From Methanobacterium_B sp963703015 (GTDB lineage: Archaea; Methanobacteriota; Methanobacteria; Methanobacteriales; Methanobacteriaceae): a stretch of 64,000 nt of DNA. Numbering within the stretch: the stretch's first letter is position 1; each line of letters begins with the position of its first letter. A model generated the notes under the pieces. That model had not been told where the DNA came from, made no database searches, and saw only the letters and a program-made list of their open reading frames with translations. A program made the translations under genes and the position numbers. This document shows positions 18,196 to 27,322 of this stretch, one piece after another. Location of the stretch: assembly GCA_963703015.1 (NCBI GenBank), contig OY969779.1, positions 1,922,001-1,986,000 on the forward strand, in the 5' to 3' direction.

Positions 18196-18819
18196 TTAGG
18201 TGCTTGAAGATTTGAATTTATATTTGTAAACTAGGTAACCCACAGTTATCAATATGCCTAAAACAACGAAATAATCCAGAATATGGAAGTAGGTTTTAAT
18301 GATTTCCCAGTGGGGACCAAGCTTAAATCCAATGTAACCCAGTGCAAAGCACCATGGAAGCGAACCAAGAAATGTGTAGGTCACAAATTTTTTCAGATCC
18401 ATGTGGGTAATTCCAGCTGGAAGGGAAATGAAGGTTCGGATAATTGGTAAAAGTCTGCTTATAAACACTGCTTCGTATCCATACTTTTCAAACCATTTAT
18501 CTGCCAATTCCAACTTGCTGTGTGTTATAAATACATATTTCCCATACTTTTCAAGTAATGGTCTACCTCCAATTAAACCCACGTAGTAAGCTATTAATGA
18601 ACCTAAAAGGTTTCCTAAAGCACCCACTATAGTTATTCCTATCAGTGTCATGTTGGTTGTGCCTTGGTACACAATAAAACCACTAAAAGGCATTGTAATT
18701 TCGCTTGGAAGGGGAATGCATGCACTTTCCACTGTCATTGCTATGAAAACTCCCCAGTATCCCAAACTATTAATAAGATTAATAGCAAGATTGCTTAAGT
18801 TTTCAAGGATTCCAATCAT
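18196..18819 (-). CDS. DedA family membrane protein
   Basis: SNARE-associated (VTT) domain membrane protein. DedA hallmarks: ESACIPLPSEITMPFSGF near residue 31, GNLLGSLIAYYVGLIGGRP, and FISRLLPIIRTFISLPAGI, followed by two C-terminal hydrophobic segments. 207 residues. Bacterial homologues act in lipid carrier or phospholipid flipping and membrane homeostasis; the archaeal role is inferred only. The ribosome binding site is weak and the leader probably short. The stop is followed by AT-rich sequence without a gene to 18022. Confidence 0.88.
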   Translation of the reverse strand: MIGILENLSNLAINLINSLGYWGVFIAMTVESACIPLPSEITMPFSGFIVYQGTTNMTLIGITIVGALGNLLGSLIAYYVGLIGGRPLLEKYGKYVFITHSKLELADKWFEKYGYEAVFISRLLPIIRTFISLPAGITHMDLKKFVTYTFLGSLPWCFALGYIGFKLGPHWEIIKTYFHILDYFVVLGILITVGYLVYKYKFKSSST

Positions 18820-18899
18820 AAAATTCTTTAGAGTGGCATGAAATAAAAGTCTTTGCCCAAATTCAAAATAAATCCGATAAAACAGGGGTAAGAATTTTA

Positions 18900-19826
18900 T
18901 TAGTTAAATTTCTTAAATTTCCGAGGATTAAAACCTAACCCTATTAAAAACTGCTGATCTGAACTTGTAACAGATTTTTCTGTGGTTGGAGGGATTGGAT
19001 GTCCTGAATGTGCAAAAAGATTTCCATTCTTTTTATTTGCAGCCATAAATTTACCTGCATTTCCATTTACTATTATATTTCCATGCAACATGTCAATTCC
19101 AGTAAAATCATCGGCGTTGCCATTAATTACTACAGTACCCCCGTTTAGGAGTGCACCTGAATTTTTACCGGCATTACCATTTATCCTAACACTACCCTTC
19201 CTCATCAGAATACCAGTACTCAGATCAACATTTCCGTTGACAATGATGTTTCCATCAACATCCAACCTGGCACCAACTGTATCTTTAACCATTTCATCGT
19301 CTATGATCATCTGATTTCCATTCACCTGAAATCCAATTGGAGAATCGCTTTCCAACCCATTTGACATGATATCTGTGATGGATCTGAATTTTTTATATCC
19401 TTTAACATCAGATTTGACTTGAACCACATTTCCTACAGGTTCTTTGATGGTTCCTTTGATGTATATTCTGCCTCGAGTCATGCTGATTCCCATTCTAGTA
19501 TCAACATTCCCATCCACATAAACATCACCAACATTCAACTCCCTTCCATTCCCACCAAAGTACACTAGATTCGTACCCACACTGGAACAAAGTCTGTGTC
19601 CAACATCCCCGTTGATTTTGATATCTTTACTCTGCTTTAAATGTTCAACAAGATCTCCGAAACTTACATCATTATTCGGAACTTTCCAACTTGGATCGAG
19701 TTTTTCCCCCTTGTGTTGCCAGTGAAAATTAAATGTAAAATCACATAAACAGTCCACAGGTTCTTTTAAATCTATTTCAAGAATATCCTCATTGGTTTCT
19801 GATTTCTTTTTGAAGATTTCAAACAA
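18900..19826 (-). CDS. Stand-alone FwdC/GXGXG beta-helix protein
   Basis: Homologue of formylmethanofuran dehydrogenase subunit C and the C-terminal domain of glutamate synthase. The centre and C-terminus (about 80-285) consist of repeating right-handed beta-helix units with NGN/DGN turns: VDGNVDTRMG, VNGNVDLSTG, INGNAGKNSG, INGNADDFTG, VNGNAGKFMA. The N-terminus resembles FwdC in containing a PxWKVPNN segment. No other fwd genes are nearby, so it is probably a paralogue rather than the operon subunit. Start TTG 19826 is supported by GGAGGGA. Partner and role unknown. Confidence 0.75.
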   Translation of the reverse strand: MFEIFKKKSETNEDILEIDLKEPVDCLCDFTFNFHWQHKGEKLDPSWKVPNNDVSFGDLVEHLKQSKDIKINGDVGHRLCSSVGTNLVYFGGNGRELNVGDVYVDGNVDTRMGISMTRGRIYIKGTIKEPVGNVVQVKSDVKGYKKFRSITDIMSNGLESDSPIGFQVNGNQMIIDDEMVKDTVGARLDVDGNIIVNGNVDLSTGILMRKGSVRINGNAGKNSGALLNGGTVVINGNADDFTGIDMLHGNIIVNGNAGKFMAANKKNGNLFAHSGHPIPPTTEKSVTSSDQQFLIGLGFNPRKFKKFN

Positions 19827-20153
19827 TTAAAATCCCTCCAAAATTAAATGAATTCTTTACCAAATATTTAGCACGAATCACTACCATTTAAACTTAATAA
19901 ATCTCGTTTCACAAGAATGATAGCGAATAATTAATTTTTTGAGGTCAATTGAATTTTTTTTCTTTGAATAATTTTTTGTTCATTTTAAATAGTTATTTTT
20001 TTCTAAAAAAATTTCTTGGAATTATATTTTACATGGATGACTCAAAAACGAAATAAAACTAAAAAGATAATCAAACATAAACTGGATAATAATATAAAAG
20101 AACCCAAAACAAATATTTGAAATTTTTTGTTGAAATAGTGGAGAATTAGTGTT
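19827..20153. promoter_or_regulatory. AT-rich divergent intergenic region
   Basis: 327 nt between divergent genes. It is very AT-rich, with many T and A runs. A TATA-like AATATAAAAG near 20091-20100 probably serves the plus-strand PP-loop-like gene. Only very short reading frames occur (one seven-codon ATG frame near 20033). No convincing RNA structure or repeat seen. Confidence 0.35.
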
Positions 20154-20843
20154 ATGAACCAAGATGATCATGGGGATGAATTAAGATTTTTAGGAAAGAT
20201 CGGTGTGGACACCAGATTTTTGAGTGTGTACCATTTTAATATCTTCATAAACAATCAGAGATTTTCAAAATTTACAAGGAAGAGAGAGGAACAGTTTTTG
20301 AGGAATTATCCTGATTTTCAGATTCATAGATCTGGATTGTTTCAAAGGTTGTGCACGAGAGGATCAAGGGTTCTGGCAAGTTCAATTGAACCAAGGGAAA
20401 AAATTTTAGTTCCAGATGATAATTCTTGCACAGATTTTGCACTGAAAGTCCTTCTTGAACCCTACAAACGTAAGTATGGGATTCAAATTTTAAGTGGAAA
20501 TATGGCTGATTTTGATTCAAAGGAGTATGATTCTATAGCAATGTCCACAACTTTGGATGATGAGGCTGTGCACGTTTTAAACAGACTTTTTAATGGTGAA
20601 AAACTGGATGTTGTACATGAAATAAACACCCATAATATGGATCATAAATTGATATATCCACTCCAAAATGTTCCTAGTTCATGGATAGTGGGGTGGATAG
20701 AAAATTTGGGCCATGAATGTGAATTTTCTATACAAGATAACTACGAACTTGAAACATTGACGTTCTTGGAGAACTTTGTTAGCGATGTCCGAGAAAACAT
20801 TTTAAAATCAGCATTGTTCGTATCTGAAAACTCAATTAAATAA
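20154..20843 (+). CDS. PP-loop ATPase-like protein (TtuA/Ncs6 relative) with lost P-loop
   Basis: 229 residues. The order of segments follows the tRNA-thiolation PP-loop enzymes. A helix-strand unit EPREKILVPDDNSCTDFALK (79-98) stands where those enzymes have GDKVLVAVSGGKDS. AMSTTLDDEAVHVLNRL (129-145) matches the family segment ATGHNLDDEA. A later block (IYPLQNVPSSWIVGWIENLG) matches the family KPL..V segment. The SGGKDS nucleotide signature is absent and no CxxC zinc pairs remain. It is thus either catalytically dead or uses an altered site. Similarity is by eye. It converges with rfcL. Confidence 0.6.
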   Translation: MNQDDHGDELRFLGKIGVDTRFLSVYHFNIFINNQRFSKFTRKREEQFLRNYPDFQIHRSGLFQRLCTRGSRVLASSIEPREKILVPDDNSCTDFALKVLLEPYKRKYGIQILSGNMADFDSKEYDSIAMSTTLDDEAVHVLNRLFNGEKLDVVHEINTHNMDHKLIYPLQNVPSSWIVGWIENLGHECEFSIQDNYELETLTFLENFVSDVRENILKSALFVSENSIK

Positions 20844-20886
20844 ATAAAAAAAATAAAAAAAACCCATAAGAATGGTTTGAATCTTG

Positions 20887-22362
20887 TTATTTGTTGAAAT
20901 TAAACAGAGACATTTGTGAATCTTTATTATCTTTTTCTGAATCCTTTTCATTCTTAGTATCTTTAGAAGACTTTTTAACAGTTTTATCTTCAGTTTTGAC
21001 TTTTTTAGAACGGGATTTTTTCTTTGAACTCAATTTAGATTCAACATCAACCTTCTTGGAAGTTTCAACTTTTGTTTCTTTGGATAATTTCGGGGTACTT
21101 GTACTAGTTGTTGATTTCTGGGACTTTGTAGGATTCTTCTTTGATTTTTTGACTTTTATCTTTCTGGATCTGAATAATTTAATTTCATCATCAGCTAGAT
21201 CAAAGTATGTGGCAAGTTCATAGGCCGTTTCATCATTTTCGAACATTAACTTCATGTAGGGGAACTGTTCTTTAACAACCTTCTTGGAAGCGTGAAGTTT
21301 TTGACCCATTTTTTCCGCAACTTTATCTTCCAAATTTCTCTTTCCACGGCTTTTAGAAAGTTTTGGAAAGATCGATGAGTTGGTAAGTCTTGAGAACTTT
21401 TTATAGGTTTCTGCTTTGGATAGTGCAACTCCCAGACCCATTAATTCGTAGGCATATTTCCAGTAAGTGTAAATACGTGTATTAAATGCTCTTCCAAGGT
21501 AGAGATCTGCCTGTGAAATCTTTTCGTAAGCACTCTGTATTTCATTAACCTTCTCATATTCCTTGGGAATATTTTCGGCGATTATTTCCAGTATGAAGGA
21601 AGGTTCTGAATCAACCCTCATGGCAGCTCTTACCCTCTTTGGATCCTTACTCTTGAGCACTGTCCTAACAGTATCAAATATGTTGACTATATCATCCTTT
21701 GATGAGAGTAGTTCAAGATCTTCCGAGTTAATTTGGTCCCTGCCCCTGGCTATAACTTCTAGATCGTTAATTGCAGTCCTAAGATCACCATTTGATCTTT
21801 TTGCAAGGTTTCTTATCACGTGTTCCTCAAATTTCACGCCTTCCTTGACACAGATCTTTTTAAGCAAAGACACAATAGAATTTGTATGAACTTTACGCAT
21901 TATTAGGGTGTTACATTTAGGTTTAAGACTCTGTAACCTTTTACTGTAAGGGTCGTTTGCCATCATTATTATGGGGTGTTTACCATCCTTAACAATTTGA
22001 TTTATGGCTCTTGTACCTCCCCTATCTTCATTCCCATGAAGTCCATCCACTTCATCAAGTATGATGAGTTTGAGTCCGTCACCATAAAGAGATTTTGAAA
22101 GTGAAGATTCTCCAATGGTGTTTTTCAGGATATCGTAGGATCTTTTGTCACTTGCATTTAGCTCAATGTACTCTGAAAATTCTTTGGCTGCCAGATGGGC
22201 CATGGTTGTTTTACCAGTACCTGGTGGTCCAATAAGAAGAATACACTGGCTGGTTTTACCAAGTAACCAGTCTTCTGTCCAGTTAAGGATTTCATCTTTG
22301 AGCTTGACATTTCCAAGAACTTCATCGAAGTTTTTGGGACTGTACTTTTCTGTCCACAACAT
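20887..22362 (-). CDS. rfcL: Replication factor C large subunit
   Basis: Clamp-loader large subunit that opens PCNA. AAA+ motifs: Walker A GPPGTGKTT (near residue 45), Walker B IILDEVDG (near 103), sensor I MMANDPYS, and arginine-finger/sensor II RSNGDLRTAINDLE. After residue about 405 the chain becomes a Lys/Ser-rich tail. It ends in QMSLFNF, which fits a PCNA-interacting peptide. 491 residues. It begins at the base before the rfcS stop codon, so the two subunits are coupled; no intein is present. Confidence 0.96.
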   Translation of the reverse strand: MLWTEKYSPKNFDEVLGNVKLKDEILNWTEDWLLGKTSQCILLIGPPGTGKTTMAHLAAKEFSEYIELNASDKRSYDILKNTIGESSLSKSLYGDGLKLIILDEVDGLHGNEDRGGTRAINQIVKDGKHPIIMMANDPYSKRLQSLKPKCNTLIMRKVHTNSIVSLLKKICVKEGVKFEEHVIRNLAKRSNGDLRTAINDLEVIARGRDQINSEDLELLSSKDDIVNIFDTVRTVLKSKDPKRVRAAMRVDSEPSFILEIIAENIPKEYEKVNEIQSAYEKISQADLYLGRAFNTRIYTYWKYAYELMGLGVALSKAETYKKFSRLTNSSIFPKLSKSRGKRNLEDKVAEKMGQKLHASKKVVKEQFPYMKLMFENDETAYELATYFDLADDEIKLFRSRKIKVKKSKKNPTKSQKSTTSTSTPKLSKETKVETSKKVDVESKLSSKKKSRSKKVKTEDKTVKKSSKDTKNEKDSEKDNKDSQMSLFNFNK

Positions 22363-23328
22363 TTAATCTGCCTTTGAATTTATTAAAAACTTGGTTAACA
22401 ACGCTTCCAATTGAATTCTCGGGTTTGATCCCTCTCTTATTCTGTAATCTGTTTCACCAATACTTTCAACAAGGTTAATATAAATATCTTCATTTAATGA
22501 ACCATCTAAAGCCATTTTAGAAACTTCTTGGTATATCTGGGTCACCATATCCTCTCCACTGGTACCCTGAACAACCATAACATCCCTTAAAAGTTCTCTA
22601 GCACCTATAAAGTCACCATCGAGTGCCTTGTTAACGATCTTTTTAACATCCTTTGGTTTGGCTTTAGATACAACTTCATCAACACTTTCCTCTGTAACTT
22701 CTTCACCTGCAGAAGAAGATGCCTGTAAAATGTTCACAGCCCTTCTCATATCACCTTCAGCAAAGTACACTATACTTTCTATGGCAGCAATATCGATGTT
22801 AAGGCCTTCAGTCTGGGCAATGTATTCCAACCTTTTAATGATCTGATGACCCTTAACAGGAACAAATCTAAATATTGCGCACCTTGATTGTATTGGATCA
22901 ATGATCTTAGATGAGTAGTTACATGATAATATGAATGAAGATGTTTTTGTGTACATTTCCATCTCCCTTCTTAGGGCATGCTGAGCATCCTTAGTCATGT
23001 TGTCAACTTCATCTAGGAAAATAATTCTGAAGGGTGATCCAACAGCTTTCAAACGACAAAAACTCTTAATATCGTTCCTAACTGTATCAATTCCTCTAGC
23101 ATCAGATGCGTTCAGCTCTAAGAAGTTCTGTCTCCAATATTCGCCGAGCATTTCCTTTGCCAGTGCAATGGCCGTAGTTGTTTTTCCAACACCTGCAGGG
23201 CCTGTAAACATGAGATTGGGCATATTGCCCTCTTTAATGTATCTTTTAAGTCTTAATATTGTATGTTCTTGACCCACAACTTCATCCAATGTTTGTGGTC
23301 TGTATTTTTCAACCCATGGAGCATTCAT
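22363..23328 (-). CDS. rfcS: Replication factor C small subunit
   Basis: Small clamp-loader subunit. AAA+ motifs: opening WVEKYRPQTLDEVVGQE, Walker A GPAGVGKTTTA, Walker B IIFLDEVDNMT, sensor I SCNYSSKIIDP, and the SRC motif QSRCAIFRF with its arginine finger. The start is ATG 23328 (MNAPWVEKYRP), supported by GGTGATAGC; an upstream in-frame ATG would add 29 unrelated residues. About 321 residues, intein-free. Immediately upstream of rfcL. Confidence 0.97.
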   Translation of the reverse strand: MNAPWVEKYRPQTLDEVVGQEHTILRLKRYIKEGNMPNLMFTGPAGVGKTTTAIALAKEMLGEYWRQNFLELNASDARGIDTVRNDIKSFCRLKAVGSPFRIIFLDEVDNMTKDAQHALRREMEMYTKTSSFILSCNYSSKIIDPIQSRCAIFRFVPVKGHQIIKRLEYIAQTEGLNIDIAAIESIVYFAEGDMRRAVNILQASSSAGEEVTEESVDEVVSKAKPKDVKKIVNKALDGDFIGARELLRDVMVVQGTSGEDMVTQIYQEVSKMALDGSLNEDIYINLVESIGETDYRIREGSNPRIQLEALLTKFLINSKAD

Positions 23329-23482
23329 GCTATCACCATTTTCATATTGTGTTGCATTGTTTATTAACTGTTGGCGAATATAATTTTTCAAGATCCATGT
23401 TCCAATAGAATTCATTAACCATAAAAAAAAGTAGGAAAATATCGAGTTAATACTCTAAAAATTTTTAATAAAATAATGATTG

Positions 23483-24715
23483 TTAATTTCCGAACAATTC
23501 AGAGATCTCAGGATGCATTTTGTTGATTATTCCTAATTTGTTCATGATTGGGCCATAAGAATCTGTAATTTTCTTAAATTCTGGCCTTACCATTCCTCTA
23601 AATGCTTCATAGCCCATAACTTTTCCATAGTTATCGGTGATGACATCTAGAATTTTTGTGAAATCTTCAATGAACTCTGATTCTCTATTCTCAAGTTTGA
23701 TTTTAGAAGCGTTTTCCCTAATTTTATCGAAGTTCAATGTTGAATTACTTCGAACTTCAACTCCATTTAATAACCTTTCACATTCCTGTGATGGTAAAAA
23801 TTTCTGTGTTAAACCCCTTGCAGGTGCAACACCCATTATTTTACTGGCACCAATGGACATTGCCCTAAATACTGCCTCATAAATATCCAAAATTAGCTCA
23901 GATCTGGCTTCAACATCTTCAGGCACTTCAGTTATCTTTTTAATATCTGGGAATGCAATAGGAGGTTTAATTATAGGAATAAGTTCTTTAGATTCTACTT
24001 CTATTTCTTCTTCTAACTCTACTTCCTCTTCTGGTTTGGAAGTTTCAACATCCACAGCAACTTCAGATTCAATTTCAAATTCTTTAGCTTCCACAGATTC
24101 CAAAACCTGGACGCTTCTATCTTCTGATTCAGTTTCTATTTTTTGTGGTTCAAGCTCTAAAGATTCCTCTAAGACAACCTGTTTCTCTTGAGGTGTTTCT
24201 ATTGGTTTCTGATCTGTTATTTCATTAACCGCTACCTCAGATTCAATTACTTCAATATTTTCAGTGGCTACATCAGGCTCAATTTCTGCTTTTAAAGGTT
24301 CTTCTTTGTGATCTATTATTGTTTCAACTATATCTGGTTTTAAATCTTTACTCAAAACTTTGATCTTTTCTGCAGCCCTTTTAGATGAAACTAATATCAG
24401 ACCAATGTTGGCTTGATTTTTCATTAAAACAATTAAATGTACATTTTCAAGATTTAAAAAAAGAGCTTTACCATTCAATGATTCAACTAGTACTCTGTGT
24501 ATTTCTCCTTGATGGGACGAACTGAACAATCTTTTAGAAGAGCCGGTAATAACATTTGACATTGGTCCAAATAGTTCAATATCAATGTCTTGAAGCATTC
24601 GCTTAGCTACTACCTTTCCAGTATCATCTACAATTAAACTGCCATCTACCCCATCTACTTTAACGAGATCGATAACGATCCTTTCAAGTTTAAACAACAG
24701 ATCAGAGTTTTTCAT
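23483..24715 (-). CDS. Roadblock/LC7 domain protein with acidic linker
   Basis: 410 residues in three parts. Residues about 1-115 form a Roadblock/LC7 domain (DGVDGSLIVDDTGKVVAKR, then ESLNGKALFLN and NIGLILVSSKRAAEKI), the fold of MglB-type GTPase regulators. Residues about 120-260 are a Glu/Val/Ser-rich acidic linker. The C-terminal 150 residues are a helical region I do not recognise (AVFRAMSIGASKIMG onward). The first part resembles the short roadblock protein at 34.3 kb. ATG behind GGGATTC. It lies upstream of rfcS on the same strand with a separate 154-nt gap. Confidence 0.7.
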   Translation of the reverse strand: MKNSDLLFKLERIVIDLVKVDGVDGSLIVDDTGKVVAKRMLQDIDIELFGPMSNVITGSSKRLFSSSHQGEIHRVLVESLNGKALFLNLENVHLIVLMKNQANIGLILVSSKRAAEKIKVLSKDLKPDIVETIIDHKEEPLKAEIEPDVATENIEVIESEVAVNEITDQKPIETPQEKQVVLEESLELEPQKIETESEDRSVQVLESVEAKEFEIESEVAVDVETSKPEEEVELEEEIEVESKELIPIIKPPIAFPDIKKITEVPEDVEARSELILDIYEAVFRAMSIGASKIMGVAPARGLTQKFLPSQECERLLNGVEVRSNSTLNFDKIRENASKIKLENRESEFIEDFTKILDVITDNYGKVMGYEAFRGMVRPEFKKITDSYGPIMNKLGIINKMHPEISELFGN

Positions 24716-24946
24716 AAGAATCCCAGTTTACTATTGAATATTTAAACCTAATATAATATCAAGGCTATTATGTTTATCGTTTTATATCTTATTCTGCTAA
24801 TAATCATTTAACCTAAAACTTCAAGGCTCTTTATTGGTAGTTCTAACATATTTCAAACTAAATGAACATGTTAATACTAGAAAAATGAGATATCATTCCC
24901 AGATTAAATATGGGAATGATTAAAGGGAAATGATGTGTCCCCTGTC

Positions 24947-26395
24947 CTAGATGAGTTGTCTCTTGATTAAGTAGCCGTCACTGTCATGAATGTCGAGCAA
25001 CATGGAAGATTCACCATTTATCATGTGGGTTGCACAGGATAAACAAGGATCGTATGCTCTTACAATCATTTCAAGACGGTTTTTAAGTCCTTCAGAAACT
25101 TCCTCACCATGGATCATTGCTTTGGCAGTTTCCCTAACACCAATATCCATTGAAAGGTTGTTCTGTCCAGAAGCAACAATTAAATTAGCCTTTTGAATTA
25201 TTCCTGCACCATCTGTTTCATAATCATGGAACAAAGTACCTCTAGGTGCTTCAATAACTCCAACACCCCTCATTTTTTTATCGGAATTTTTAGCATCGGC
25301 AGTGGACATCAATGGTTCGCTTAGATCTGTTCTAATGTCTGTACTTGTGATGGAATCGTCTTCAAGAAGTTGTATAGATCTTTCAACACAGTACATGAGC
25401 TCTACTAATCTTGCGTAATGGTAGAGCAAAGGATTTTGTGCTAATCCAAAGCTATCCTTAAATTCTCCAAAGAGTGCAGATGCCCTTTCTGTATTAACAG
25501 AGTCTGCAATATTGAGCCTTGCTAATGGTCCAACCCTGTAGTTACCTTCAGGGAATCCTATCTGTTTGAGGTATGGGAACTTCATGTAAGACCATGGCTG
25601 AACCTTTTCTTCGATATAATCCAAGTAGTTGGCAGTATCAAACTCTGTTATGGCACCACCATCTTTATCTATGATCTTCATTGGCCCATCATAGAGTTCT
25701 AAAGCACCGCCATTTGTTAAACTACCGAAATAAGTTTCAACAGGTCCTAATGATTCAATTTCATTAGCATAAGTTTCAAATAATGGTTTGGCTACTTCTA
25801 AACCGGTTTCAACTAGTCCTATTCCTTCCTGAACTTTAGGAAGTAATGCATCCCTTTCCCCTGCTGTTAAGACCTTTGACTGTCCTCCAGGTATGGATGT
25901 GACTGGATGAATTGGTTTTCCACCAACCACTGTTGTGATTTCCTGCCCTATTTTACGGGTTTTTATAGCCATCTTTGCAAGGTCAGGATTCTTCTTGATT
26001 ATTCCAACAACGTTCCTTTCAGCTGGATCTGCATCTGGTCCAAGCACAAGGTCTGGCCCTCCTAGGAAATAAAAATGAAGGGCATGGGAGTGGATGTACT
26101 GACCCAGTAAACTGAGTTCTCTTAATTTTTTCCCGGTTTCAGGAGGTTCTAAACCAAAAACAGCATCTGTAGCCTTTGCAGATACTACGTGGTGGGCTGT
26201 TTGACACACTCCACATATTCTGGGAGTGATTCTAGGTGCTTCTTCTACTGCTGCACCCTCCAAGAATTTTTCAAATCCTCTTATTTCCATGACATGAAAG
26301 TGAGCATCTGAAACATTTCCAGCATCGTCAAGCTGTACTGTGATTTTTGCATGGCCCTCAATTCTGGATACTGGGCTTATTTCTATTTGTTTCAT
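24947..26395 (-). CDS. [NiFe]-hydrogenase large subunit (group 3, Mvh/Frh-like)
   Basis: Catalytic subunit that cleaves or forms H2 at a NiFe site. The proximal motif PRICGVCQTAHH (Cys near 61 and 64) and the distal motif DPCLSCATH are both intact. A 25-residue C-terminal extension follows the final His and would be removed by a maturation peptidase. It opens ISPVSRIEGHAKITVQLDD like MvhA. Start ATG 26395 behind GGTGAT. It is the last gene of a ferredoxin-V4R-small-large operon. Cytosolic, because its small subunit lacks a Tat signal. The exact subgroup needs a tree. Confidence 0.88.
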   Translation of the reverse strand: MKQIEISPVSRIEGHAKITVQLDDAGNVSDAHFHVMEIRGFEKFLEGAAVEEAPRITPRICGVCQTAHHVVSAKATDAVFGLEPPETGKKLRELSLLGQYIHSHALHFYFLGGPDLVLGPDADPAERNVVGIIKKNPDLAKMAIKTRKIGQEITTVVGGKPIHPVTSIPGGQSKVLTAGERDALLPKVQEGIGLVETGLEVAKPLFETYANEIESLGPVETYFGSLTNGGALELYDGPMKIIDKDGGAITEFDTANYLDYIEEKVQPWSYMKFPYLKQIGFPEGNYRVGPLARLNIADSVNTERASALFGEFKDSFGLAQNPLLYHYARLVELMYCVERSIQLLEDDSITSTDIRTDLSEPLMSTADAKNSDKKMRGVGVIEAPRGTLFHDYETDGAGIIQKANLIVASGQNNLSMDIGVRETAKAMIHGEEVSEGLKNRLEMIVRAYDPCLSCATHMINGESSMLLDIHDSDGYLIKRQLI

Positions 26396-26410
26396 AATTA
26401 TCACCAAAAT

Positions 26411-27322
26411 CTATTTATTGATCAACTGAGGGATCAATGAAACCTTTTTATTCTCCATTATAGTACTTCCAATAACAAATCCATAAATCACGTGCCCAAC
26501 ATCATAAATCTGTTTTTCAACTTCTTTGTGGGGCATCTTGGAGATATGTGCTATTCTGTTTACTATACAGTTGTATACATCGTGGTTAGGTTCCCGTAAA
26601 ATATCCAATGAAGGTCCTCCGCATCCATGACATGGAACACCTGCAGATGAGCAGAGTGCACCGCATCTTCCAAGGGTTGCGGATCCCATGCAAATGTAGC
26701 CTTGACTTAAGAAACACAGATCAGGATCTGGTGTTCCCTCAACTCTCCTGTGGATCTTGTCGAATTCAACATGTTCCATGGTACGATCACAATCTGCACA
26801 AACAGATTTTTTAGGTATAACAGGTTCTTCTCCGTTGATCAAAGGAACAAGAATGTCTTTTACCAAATATTCCTTTGGTGGACAGCCTGGCAAATAATAA
26901 TCTATTAAAGCAAGGTCTCCTGCTGGATGTACAATTGGCAGCAGTTTTGGAACCACTTCAGAAGGTTCTGCCGCTGATTCTGTGCTTGGATTGTCTTTAA
27001 AACTTCTGTTTGACACATCTTCAGGACTGTAGAGATCTGCCATACAAGTTATTCCACCGTAACATGCACATGTACCATATGCAATCACTGTTTTGGCCTT
27101 TTCCCGTATCTCTTCCAACCTTTCCTTATTCTCTTCATTTCTGACAGAGCCTGAAACAATGGCTATGTCAATATTTTCAGGTATTTCCTTCACATCCATG
27201 AGTATGGGTGCGTATACAAGGTCTGCTTGTTCAAGAACATCAATCAAGTCTTCATGAAGATCGAGTATTGATATTTCACAGCCTGTGCAGCTTGCTAGTA
27301 ATTCAAGAGCGATATTTACCAT
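26411..27322 (-). CDS. [NiFe]-hydrogenase small subunit (group 3)
   Basis: Electron-transfer subunit with iron-sulfur clusters. It opens MVNIALELLASCTGCEISIL, so the proximal cluster motif CTGCE begins at residue 12 and no signal peptide precedes it. Further cluster cysteines: GTCACYGG, LPGCPP, VCADCDRT, YICMGS and a C-terminal run GRCGALCSSAGVPCHGCGGP. This pattern of about three [4Fe-4S] clusters is that of the Mvh/Frh small subunits. 303 residues. The ATG overlaps the V4R gene's TAA by one base, and the large subunit follows closely. Confidence 0.88.
   Translation of the reverse strand: MVNIALELLASCTGCEISILDLHEDLIDVLEQADLVYAPILMDVKEIPENIDIAIVSGSVRNEENKERLEEIREKAKTVIAYGTCACYGGITCMADLYSPEDVSNRSFKDNPSTESAAEPSEVVPKLLPIVHPAGDLALIDYYLPGCPPKEYLVKDILVPLINGEEPVIPKKSVCADCDRTMEHVEFDKIHRRVEGTPDPDLCFLSQGYICMGSATLGRCGALCSSAGVPCHGCGGPSLDILREPNHDVYNCIVNRIAHISKMPHKEVEKQIYDVGHVIYGFVIGSTIMENKKVSLIPQLINK

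Noticed and set aside
23329..23415. 29-residue N-terminal extension of rfcS
   Set aside because: GGTGATAGC lies directly before the inner ATG at 23328, and the extension does not resemble RfcS proteins.
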